DNA from: Cryobacterium arcticum
GTDB lineage: Bacteria; Actinomycetota; Actinomycetes; Actinomycetales; Microbacteriaceae
Reading direction: 5' to 3'
Assembly (NCBI RefSeq): GCF_001679725.1
Contig: NZ_CP016282.1
Coordinates: forward strand, 124,001 to 188,000
Length of the DNA stretch: 64,000 bases
Shown: positions 57,776 through 64,000 of the stretch, one piece after another
How positions within the stretch are numbered: position 1 is the stretch's first letter
How the letters are laid out: the number at the start of each line of letters is the position of its first letter
Translations under genes and position numbers: made by a program
Notes under the pieces: model-generated
Told to the model about the DNA's origin: nothing
Database searches by the model: none
What the model saw: the letters and a program-made list of their open reading frames with translations, nothing else

Positions 57776-59046
57776 GCGCCCTGATCAACCAGGCCGGACG
57801 GGCCGACCAGACCGGCCTCACCGCCCAGGTGGGCCTGACCGACCAGTCCGCTGCCGTCGCGCTGGAGAACGCCCACGCGGCGCACAACTACCACCCGCTG
57901 CCCGTGGTCGTCGCCTCCGGTGACGGCGCCTGGGTCACCGACATCAACGGCAAGCGCTACCTGGACTGCCTGGCGGCGTACTCCGCGGTCAACTTCGGCC
58001 ACTCCAACCCCGTGCTGCTGGATGCCGCGCGCGCCCAGCTCGGGCGCATCACGCTCACGAGCCGCGCCTTCCACAACGACCAGCTGGGTCCGTTCGTCAC
58101 TGCGCTGGCCAAGCTGGCCGGCAAGGACATGGTGCTGCCGATGAACACCGGCGCCGAAGCCGTGGAATCCGGTATCAAGGTGGCCCGCGCCTGGGGTTAC
58201 CGGGTGAAGGGCGTCGCGGCGGGGATGGCCAACATCATCGTCGCCGGCGGCAACTTCCACGGCCGCACCACCACCATCATCAGCTTCTCCGACGACGACT
58301 CGGCCCGCGCCGACTTCGGCCCGTTCACCCCGGGCTTCCGCACCGTGCCCTACGGGGATGCCGCCGCGCTCGAGGCGGCCATCGACGAGAACACCGTGGC
58401 CGTGCTGCTCGAACCCATCCAGGGGGAGGCCGGCATCGTCGTACCGCCCGCCGACTACCTGCCCGCCGTGCGGGAGATCACCACCCGGAACAATGTGCTG
58501 TTCATCGCCGATGAGATCCAGTCCGGCCTCGGCCGCACCGGTGCAACCTTCGCGGTGGAACTCGCCGGCGTCGTGCCCGATCTCTACCTGCTCGGCAAGG
58601 CCCTGGGCGGCGGCATCGTGCCGGTGTCCGCCGTGGTCGGCAACGCCGACATTCTCGGGGTGCTCCGCCCGGGCGAACACGGGTCCACCTTCGGCGGCAA
58701 CCCGCTCGCCGCGGCCGTGGGCCTGGCCGTGGTCAATATGCTCGCCACCGGCGAATACCAGCGGCGAGCCCGGGACCTCGGCGCCCACCTGCACGAGCGG
58801 CTGCTCGGCCTGGTCGGGCACGGCGTGCTCGAGGTGCGCGGCGCCGGCCTCTGGGCCGGCATCGACATCGACCCGGCCCTGGCCAGCGGCCGCGCGGTGT
58901 GCGAGGCCCTGATGGAGCGCGGCGTGCTCGCGAAAGACACGCACGGCTCCACCATCCGCCTCGCCCCGCCCCTCGTGGTCTCGGCCGAGGACCTCGACTG
59001 GGCCGTCGACCAGCTCGCGGCCGTACTCGAGGAGTTCGCCGCCTGA
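57772..59046 (+). CDS. rocD: Ornithine aminotransferase
   Basis: 424 residues, class III PLP aminotransferase. Transfers the delta-amino group of ornithine to give glutamate-semialdehyde, which PutA-type dehydrogenases can oxidise to glutamate. Motifs: LPMNTGAEAVESGIKVAR, LFIADEIQSGLGRTG, and PLP Lys in LLGKALGGGIVPVSAV. The first 25 residues are a Gln/Gly/Leu-rich extra segment. Overlaps the DDAH-like gene by ATGA. Confidence 0.93.
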   Translation: MSALINQAGRADQTGLTAQVGLTDQSAAVALENAHAAHNYHPLPVVVASGDGAWVTDINGKRYLDCLAAYSAVNFGHSNPVLLDAARAQLGRITLTSRAFHNDQLGPFVTALAKLAGKDMVLPMNTGAEAVESGIKVARAWGYRVKGVAAGMANIIVAGGNFHGRTTTIISFSDDDSARADFGPFTPGFRTVPYGDAAALEAAIDENTVAVLLEPIQGEAGIVVPPADYLPAVREITTRNNVLFIADEIQSGLGRTGATFAVELAGVVPDLYLLGKALGGGIVPVSAVVGNADILGVLRPGEHGSTFGGNPLAAAVGLAVVNMLATGEYQRRARDLGAHLHERLLGLVGHGVLEVRGAGLWAGIDIDPALASGRAVCEALMERGVLAKDTHGSTIRLAPPLVVSAEDLDWAVDQLAAVLEEFAA

Positions 59047-59053
59047 TCGCTCG

Positions 59054-60328
59054 CTAGAAGCGGCCGGGCAGGTCCTCTAGGGCCTCCGCGGCCAGCGGGT
59101 CGATCCGGCCCAGCCGGGTGAGCTGGGTGACGTGCGCGGGCTCGAGCTCCTCGAGCGAGTTCACGCCCAGCAGTCGCATGGTGCGGGCCACCTGGTCGGA
59201 CAAAATCTGGATGGCCCGGTCCACGCCGGCCTCCCCGCCGGCCATCAGGCCGTAGAGGTAGGCGCGGCCGATCATGGTGAAGCGGGCGCCGAGCGCCACG
59301 GAGGCCACGATGTCGGCGCCGCTCATGATGCCCGTGTCCAGGTGCACCTCGAGGTCGTTGCCCACCTCGCGGGCCACGCTGGGCAGCAGGTGGAACGGGA
59401 TCGGCGCCCGGTCCAGCTGCCGGCCGCCGTGGTTGGACAGCGTGATGCCGTCCACTCCGAGGTCGGCGAGCTTCTTCGCGTCGGCAAGGTTCTGCACGCC
59501 CTTGACCACGACCTTGCCCGGCCACTGCGCCTTGATCCAGGCGAGGTCCTCGAAGGTCACGGTGGGGTCGAACATGGTGTCGAGGAGTTCGCCCACGGTG
59601 CCGCTCCAGCGGTCGAGGCTGGCGAAGGCGAGCGGTTCGGTGGTGAGGAAGTTGATCCACCACTCCGGCCGCGGCAGCGCGTTGACCACGGTGCCCAGGG
59701 TGAGCTGTGGCGGGATGGAGAAGCCGTTGCGCTTGTCGCGCAGGCGCGCACCGGCAACCGGCACGTCCACCGTCACGAGCAGGGTGTCGAAGCCCGCGGC
59801 GGCGGCCCGCTCCACCAGCGCCATCGACCGGTCGCGGTCCTTCCACATGTAGAGCTGGAACCAGTTGCGGCCGTGCGGGTTGGCCTTCTTGACGTCTTCG
59901 ATGGCCGTGGTGCCCATGGTGGACAGCGAGAACGGGATGCCGGCCTTCGCGGCCGCGTGGGCGCCGGCGATCTCGCCCTCGGTCTGCATCATCCGCGTGA
60001 AGCCGGTGGGGGCGATGCCGAACGGCTGGGCGACGGGCGCACCGAGCACGTCCCATCCGGTGGACACCGTCGACACATCGCGCAGGATCGACGGCTGGAA
60101 CTCGATGTCCTCGAAGGCCTGCCGGGCGCGCTCCAGCGAGATCTCCCCCTCCGCGGCGCCCTCGGTGTAGTCGAACGCGGCCTTGGGGGTGCGCTTCTTC
60201 GCGATGGCCCGCAGGTCGTGGATGGTGAGCGCCGCGTCGAGTCGGCGCTTCTTGGCGTTGAGCTCGGGCACCTTGAACTGCATGAGCGGGGCAAGGTCTT
60301 TGATCTTGGGAATGCGGCGGTCAACCAT
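59054..60328 (-). CDS. lldD: FMN-dependent alpha-hydroxy-acid (L-lactate) dehydrogenase
   Basis: 424 residues. TIM-barrel flavoenzyme: [12 protein letters not shown] near the FMN site, catalytic His in [10 protein letters not shown], and [18 protein letters not shown]. Oxidises L-lactate to pyruvate, electrons going to quinone. An LldR-type regulator gene overlaps its start by 8 bases upstream on the same strand, which supports lactate as substrate. Confidence 0.87.
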   Translation of the reverse strand: MVDRRIPKIKDLAPLMQFKVPELNAKKRRLDAALTIHDLRAIAKKRTPKAAFDYTEGAAEGEISLERARQAFEDIEFQPSILRDVSTVSTGWDVLGAPVAQPFGIAPTGFTRMMQTEGEIAGAHAAAKAGIPFSLSTMGTTAIEDVKKANPHGRNWFQLYMWKDRDRSMALVERAAAAGFDTLLVTVDVPVAGARLRDKRNGFSIPPQLTLGTVVNALPRPEWWINFLTTEPLAFASLDRWSGTVGELLDTMFDPTVTFEDLAWIKAQWPGKVVVKGVQNLADAKKLADLGVDGITLSNHGGRQLDRAPIPFHLLPSVAREVGNDLEVHLDTGIMSGADIVASVALGARFTMIGRAYLYGLMAGGEAGVDRAIQILSDQVARTMRLLGVNSLEELEPAHVTQLTRLGRIDPLAAEALEDLPGRF

Positions 60329-61169
60329 GGACGGGTCCTGTCTCAGCGGGGATGGGCGGGTCGGTGCGGAGGGGCGGGGTGGCAGGGGAGAAGGCGAGGG
60401 CGGATGAGCGGCTTCGCTCGGGGGTCAGCCGGGTCTCGGCGTAGTACCCGGAGATGTGGGCGTGCACGAGGCTGTGGGCCTCGGCCGGGTCTGCGGCTTC
60501 GATGGCCGCCAGGATGCCGCGGTGCTCGGCCCGCAGCCGGGCGCTGGTGTCGGACCAGGAAGCCAGCCGGGCGACGCCGGCGCGCACATAGCCCTCGATG
60601 GCGTTCCGCAGCCCGGACATGGTGGCGATCACGACCTGATTGCCGCAGGCTTCGGCCAGCGACAGGTGGAAGGCCGCGTCGAGGGCGAGGAATTCGTCTT
60701 CGGTCAGGCCCTCGGCATCCATCGCGGTGAGCAGTTGGACGCACCGGCTCAGGTCGGGGGCCAGTCGGTCGGGGTGCAAGCGGTCGGGATGCAGCAGGGC
60801 CGCCGACAGCACGGCCTCGGCGAGTTCCGCGGCCACGGCGGTTTCCAGCACGAGCCGGGTCTTCACGATGTCCGCCACCGGGAAGCCCTGCGCCGCGACC
60901 TGGAGGCGCATCAGGGCGCTCATACCGCCGCCGGGCAGCGCCACGATGATCGCACCGGCGGTGGGGCCGGAGCCGACGTTGGTGCGCACGAGTCCGAGCA
61001 CCTCGAGCACCCTGATGGCTTCACGCACGCTCGAGCGGCCCACGCCCAGCTCGGTGGCCAGGGCGCGCTCGCCGGGCAGCCGGTCGCCGGGCTTCAGCCG
61101 GCCGCCGAGCAGGTCGTCCTCGATGTGGGCGAGCACGACCTCCCAGGCACGGCGTTCGTCGACGGTCAC
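60321..61169 (-). CDS. lldR: FadR/LldR-type GntR regulator (FCD domain)
   Basis: 282 residues from GTG 61169, with GGAGGAGG five bases upstream; an ATG lies inside the ribosome-binding site at 61184. Winged HTH ([34 protein letters not shown]) and an all-helical FCD ligand domain ([43 protein letters not shown]). Includes a small HPDRL duplication near residue 140. Operon with lldD; operator at 61276-61290. Confidence 0.87.
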   Translation of the reverse strand: MTVDERRAWEVVLAHIEDDLLGGRLKPGDRLPGERALATELGVGRSSVREAIRVLEVLGLVRTNVGSGPTAGAIIVALPGGGMSALMRLQVAAQGFPVADIVKTRLVLETAVAAELAEAVLSAALLHPDRLHPDRLAPDLSRCVQLLTAMDAEGLTEDEFLALDAAFHLSLAEACGNQVVIATMSGLRNAIEGYVRAGVARLASWSDTSARLRAEHRGILAAIEAADPAEAHSLVHAHISGYYAETRLTPERSRSSALAFSPATPPLRTDPPIPAETGPVHG

Positions 61170-61275
61170 GGTGTCCTCCTCCATTGGCGGGCTGTGGGTC
61201 TGGCGTGCTGTGTTCTGGTGCGTGGTGCTCTGGTGTGCCGTGTGCAGACCCGCGGTGCAACTCCGGCGCCCGTCA

Positions 61276-61290
61276 TGTGGTCTGACCACA
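61276..61290. promoter_or_regulatory. lldR operator
   Basis: TGTGGTC-T-GACCACA is a perfect 15-bp palindrome of the FadR/LldR type (core TGGTNNNACCA). It covers the predicted transcription start. Confidence 0.7.
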
Positions 61291-61291
61291 C

Positions 61292-61320
61292 AGCCTAGCC
61301 AGCCGGCGCGCGAAAATCCA
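61292..61320 (-). promoter_or_regulatory. lldR-lldD promoter
   Basis: TGGATT (61320-61315) and TAGGCT (61297-61292) on the minus strand with a 17-bp spacer place the start near 61285, inside the operator. This is consistent with repression by LldR. The 115-nt leader that follows is a GT-rich low-complexity stretch. Confidence 0.5.
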
Positions 61321-61488
61321 CCCCCGCTTCCCGGCTCGTTCTGCCGGGAGGAGAGCGGGGACGCCGGGGGAGATGACGTTGTATCAGGCGCGTTCGAACT
61401 CGTCGTCGGAGTTCAACCGGCCGTCATGGAGCCGACCGTCAGAACGTCGGGGAGGCGGCTCAGCCGCTTCCGGATGTCCTCGGTGGGG

Positions 61489-61854
61489 TCAGCGGGACTG
61501 GCGGCGCTTGCCCGGCGCGGACTGGCCCTTGACGGCGGGCGCGCGACCGCGACCCTTTGACGCTTTGGCCTTGCCGCCGCCGGATCCACTGCTGTTGCCC
61601 GAGCCCTGGGAGGGGCCGCCGGCCGGTGGCATGTGGGCCAGCAGCCCCTTGGACTCGGCTAGCAGGGCGATTCCGGCTTCGGTGAGGAAGGGGTTGTCGG
61701 CGGCAGGTTCGAAAAGCGGCACACCGAGCTCGGCCTCCAGTGAGGCGACCGACTTCATCAGTGTCGTACGCGACACGTTGAGGTTCTTCGCGGCGCGAGC
61801 GATGTCCAATTCCTCGGCGACGGCGACAAAACGCCGGAGCAGTGTGGTGTCCAC
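61489..61854 (-). CDS. HTH-only LysR-type protein with Gly/Ser-rich basic tail
   Basis: 121 residues from GTG 61854, with AGAGAGG six bases before it (ATG 61860 abuts the site). The N-terminal LysR winged HTH (about 1-62: RFVAVAEELDIARAAKNLNVSRTTLMKSVASLEAEL) is intact, but the effector domain is missing. It is replaced by a Gly/Ser/Pro linker and a Lys/Arg-rich end. It is either a trimmed regulator or a small DNA-binding protein in its own right. Stands between the lldR promoter and the PfpI gene. The 319-bp gap upstream of lldR holds no other gene. Confidence 0.78.
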   Translation of the reverse strand: MDTTLLRRFVAVAEELDIARAAKNLNVSRTTLMKSVASLEAELGVPLFEPAADNPFLTEAGIALLAESKGLLAHMPPAGGPSQGSGNSSGSGGGKAKASKGRGRAPAVKGQSAPGKRRQSR

Positions 61855-61900
61855 GGGCATCCTCTCTGCCGCACGCGCGAATCGCGTACCTGCATACAGG

Positions 61901-62491
61901 CTACGCGGTGGCGGCGGCCTCCACGGGCCGGCTCTGCACCCGGGCGTCGTCGAGGAGCTTCATGAACTCGCGCATCCACTCGGGGTGGTCGGGCCAGGCT
62001 CGGCCGGAGACCAGGTTGCCGTCGACGACGGCCGCGCCGTTCTCGAAGGTGCCGCCGCCCAGTTCCACGTCCAGTTTGAGGGCGGGATAGGCCGAGGAGG
62101 TGCGCCCCTGGAGCACTCCGGCCGCGGCCAGCAGCATGGGCCCGTGGCAGAGCGCGGCGACCGGCGCGTTGGTCTCGAAGAAGTGCCGCACGATGCGCTT
62201 GGCGTCCTCGTCGTTGCGGATGTACTCCGGCGCCCGGCCGCCCGGAACCACCACGGCAAGGTAGTCGGCGGGATTCACGTCCTTGAACGCGATGTCGGCA
62301 TCCCACATGTGGCCGAGCTTCTCGGTGTAGGTGTCGAAGCCGTCGACGAAGTCGTGCACCACGAATTGCAGTTTCTTCTTCTCCGGGGCCGCGATGTGTA
62401 CCTCGTACCCGGCCTCGCGCAGGCGCTGGTACGGGTAGAACACCTCGAGAGTCTCGGCGGCGTCTCCGGTGAGAATGATGATCTTGTCCAT
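61901..62491 (-). CDS. DJ-1/PfpI family protein
   Basis: 196 residues. The nucleophile Cys115 lies in AALCHGPMLLAAAG, with VVVPGGRAPEYIR upstream. Family members act as proteases, glyoxalases or stress chaperones; the exact activity is not shown. CAGAGAGG stands before the ATG. Possibly co-transcribed with the HTH-only gene downstream. Confidence 0.87.
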   Translation of the reverse strand: MDKIIILTGDAAETLEVFYPYQRLREAGYEVHIAAPEKKKLQFVVHDFVDGFDTYTEKLGHMWDADIAFKDVNPADYLAVVVPGGRAPEYIRNDEDAKRIVRHFFETNAPVAALCHGPMLLAAAGVLQGRTSSAYPALKLDVELGGGTFENGAAVVDGNLVSGRAWPDHPEWMREFMKLLDDARVQSRPVEAAATA

Positions 62492-62617
62492 GGCATACCT
62501 CTCTGTATGGAGATTCTGGATATGGTTCTGGACGCCAGCATCCGTCGGCGCGCGTCTATCGGCAACCCCTCTCGCCTGCTGCCGTGAGCGTCGGGGCGTG
62601 GCGAGCAGCTCGAACGG

Positions 62618-63013
62618 CTAGAGGAAGAGCAGGACGACGCCCAGGATCGCCGAAGCGACGCCCAGGGCGAGCAGGATCAGGCCGGTCAGCCGCAGGGCCT
62701 TGCCGTCATGGTCGGGCGAGTGGGTGCGGCAGCGCTCCGGGGACCGGGCGCTGAACCACACCGTGACGTCGTCGCCGGGATCCAGGTGCTCCGTCTCGTG
62801 ACTGTCGGCCAGGGCCTCGTGCACCTCACCGGTGCTGTCGAACCAGCGGATCACCGGGCCGGATGCCGTGGCGGCGACGACGCCGTCGGTCTGCACCCAG
62901 CGACCGCCGAAACCACGCACGGATACCCCGGCGATATAGAGCGGAAGACCGACGAGCAGGCCCACGATGGTGAAGATCTCGCTGAGCATCGAGATGATCG
63001 CATGAAGGTCCAC
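62618..63013 (-). CDS. DUF3592-like small membrane protein
   Basis: 131 residues. One membrane segment near the N-terminus and one at the C-terminus (LTGLILLALGVASAILGVVLLFL) flank an extracytoplasmic beta-rich part (VVAATASGPVIRWFDSTGEVHEA). The pattern is that of DUF3592, function unknown. No operon partner is evident. Confidence 0.65.
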   Translation of the reverse strand: MDLHAIISMLSEIFTIVGLLVGLPLYIAGVSVRGFGGRWVQTDGVVAATASGPVIRWFDSTGEVHEALADSHETEHLDPGDDVTVWFSARSPERCRTHSPDHDGKALRLTGLILLALGVASAILGVVLLFL

Positions 63014-63042
63014 CCGTGCCCGCCGTTTCCGTGTCGCTCTGC

Positions 63043-64000
63043 CTAGTCTGAAATGTTATCGTGCACGACCAGGCCCCGCGGCGTCGGCGAGTAGACACGG
63101 GGTGGATGCGCCTGGTGCACGAGTGCCCGCAGGCTCTCCAGACTGCCGGTGGCGAAGCCCTGCGCGCGGGCCTGCACGAGCACGTTCCCGATCGCGGTGG
63201 CCTCCACCGGACCGGCCAGCACCGGCAGCCCGGTGTAGTCGGCCGTGAGCTGGCAGAGCAGCTCGTTCTGCGACCCGCCGCCCACCAGGTGCACCGTGCG
63301 CACGGGCTGGCCCGAGAGTTCGGTGATCGTGCGGAGGGTGCGGGCATGGGCCGCCGCGAGGCTCTCCACGATGCTGCGCACCAGCTCTGCCCGGCTGCCG
63401 GGCGGGCGGATGCTGTGCTCCCGGCAGTAGCCGTCGATGCGGTCGGGCAGGTGTCCCGGCGCCAGGAAGCGGGGGTCGTCGACATCGAAGAGGGTGGTCG
63501 GCCCGGGCAGTGCGGCGGCCTGGGCGAGCAGGGCCGGCAGCTCGACGGGGTCGCCGTCACGCTCCCAGGTGCGGATCGACTCGCTGAGCAGCCAGAGGCC
63601 CATCACGTTGCGGAGGTAGCGCACACGACCGTCCACGCCGCCCTCGTTGGTGAAGTTCGCCGCGCGGCTGGCCTCCGAGAGCACCGGCGCCGGGAGCTCG
63701 ACCCCAACGAGCGACCAGGTGCCGCTGGAGATGTAGGCGCAGTCGTCGGTGAGCATCGGCACACCCACCACGGCGGAAGCTGTGTCGTGCGATCCCACCG
63801 CCACCAGCTCGAGCCGGCTCCCGCCGACATCTGCGGCCACGGAAGGCAACAGCGGCCCGATGGCTTCGCCCGCGGCCACCAGGTCGGGAAACAGCGTGCG
63901 CGGCAGGCCCAGCCGGTGCATCAGCTCGGTGTCCCACTCGGCGGCGGTGCCCCCGACGGCGCGCAGCAGCCCGGTGGTCGAGGCGTTGCTGCGCTCGGCG
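63043..64000 (-). CDS. rhaB: Rhamnulokinase-like FGGY carbohydrate kinase (N-terminus cut by window edge)
   Basis: The visible C-terminal 318 residues include NASTTGLLRAVGG near the edge, VAVGSHDTASAVVGVP with the catalytic Asp, ISSGTWSLVGVELPAPVL, and VHLVGGGSQNELLCQLTADYTGLPVLAGPVEATAIGN. This is the RhaB pattern: phosphorylation of L-rhamnulose in rhamnose catabolism. The rest of the gene and any rhamnose operon lie beyond the right edge of the window. Confidence 0.85.
   Translation of the reverse strand, partial: AERSNASTTGLLRAVGGTAAEWDTELMHRLGLPRTLFPDLVAAGEAIGPLLPSVAADVGGSRLELVAVGSHDTASAVVGVPMLTDDCAYISSGTWSLVGVELPAPVLSEASRAANFTNEGGVDGRVRYLRNVMGLWLLSESIRTWERDGDPVELPALLAQAAALPGPTTLFDVDDPRFLAPGHLPDRIDGYCREHSIRPPGSRAELVRSIVESLAAAHARTLRTITELSGQPVRTVHLVGGGSQNELLCQLTADYTGLPVLAGPVEATAIGNVLVQARAQGFATGSLESLRALVHQAHPPRVYSPTPRGLVVHDNISD

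Noticed and set aside
61400..61488. Continuation of the short LysR protein in another frame
   Set aside because: A 30-codon open stretch after the stop (DPTEDIRKRLSRL) exists in a shifted frame, but it does not resemble a LysR effector domain.

Overview
The window is high-GC actinobacterial DNA. GTG and TTG starts are frequent, genes are tightly packed and often overlap by 4 nt, and heme is made by the coproporphyrin-dependent route. The 16S rRNA at 37.6-39.2 kb reads as Microbacteriaceae. Cryobacterium is my best guess from memory of the 16S hypervariable region and is not proven. The window looks chromosomal: glyS, a full rrn operon, heme biosynthesis and central catabolism are present, and no phage, plasmid, IS or CRISPR genes are seen.

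Layout. 0-4.7 kb (minus strand): Nudix hydrolase (cut by the window edge), a shikimate-dehydrogenase-like enzyme, cstA-ybdD, and a deacetylase lipoprotein. 4.9-7.5 kb: glyS with a strong terminator, then a zinc alcohol dehydrogenase. 7.5-19.1 kb: heme locus, with hemA facing hemE-hemY, then three small envelope genes ending in a terminator, then chdC-cpfC-hemC-hemD-hemB-hemL. Together these encode every step from glutamyl-tRNA to heme b except glutamyl-tRNA synthetase. 19.3-37.1 kb: mixed metabolic genes (XRE-cupin regulator, hydrolases, AcuI-type reductase, an ABC exporter pair, a class V aminotransferase, LssY-type membrane protein, aldo/keto reductase, MFS exporter, TrhO, PEBP, phosphorylase, thioesterase, FAD amine-oxidase-like protein). 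37.1-43.0 kb: the 16S-23S-5S rRNA operon with promoter and terminator and no spacer tRNA. 43.6-48.3 kb: an adenine/adenosine deaminase translationally coupled to putA. 49.1-54.0 kb: oleA-oleBC-oleD for long-chain olefin synthesis. 54.3-64 kb: YdeI-like protein, YtrA-type GntR plus a membrane protein, a divergent Lrp regulator next to a DDAH/arginine-dihydrolase-like enzyme and ornithine aminotransferase, an LldR-LldD pair with a clear operator, an HTH-only LysR protein, a PfpI protein and a truncated rhamnulokinase.

The most unusual structure is repetitive. A 19-bp element (GGTCGAGCCTGTCGAGACC and variants, in both orientations) recurs in four settings: a 152-bp tandem array at 20.8-21.5 kb, a 30-bp tandem in the probable leader of the MFS gene at 30.4 kb, a cluster just after the rrn terminator at 43.1-43.5 kb, and in frame inside oleBC, where it supplies the peptide linker between the OleB and OleC domains. 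A second 19-bp family (core GGCGCCTGACCCGC) forms the glyS terminator as an inverted pair and a tandem array after oleD. Nothing here is a convincing complete new system; the repeat-built OleBC linker is the observation I would follow first.

Regulation visible in sequence: at least eight genes carry TANNNT exactly six bases before their start codon, the arrangement expected for leaderless mRNAs. A perfect 15-bp palindrome overlaps the predicted lldR transcription start, and another lies upstream of cstA.
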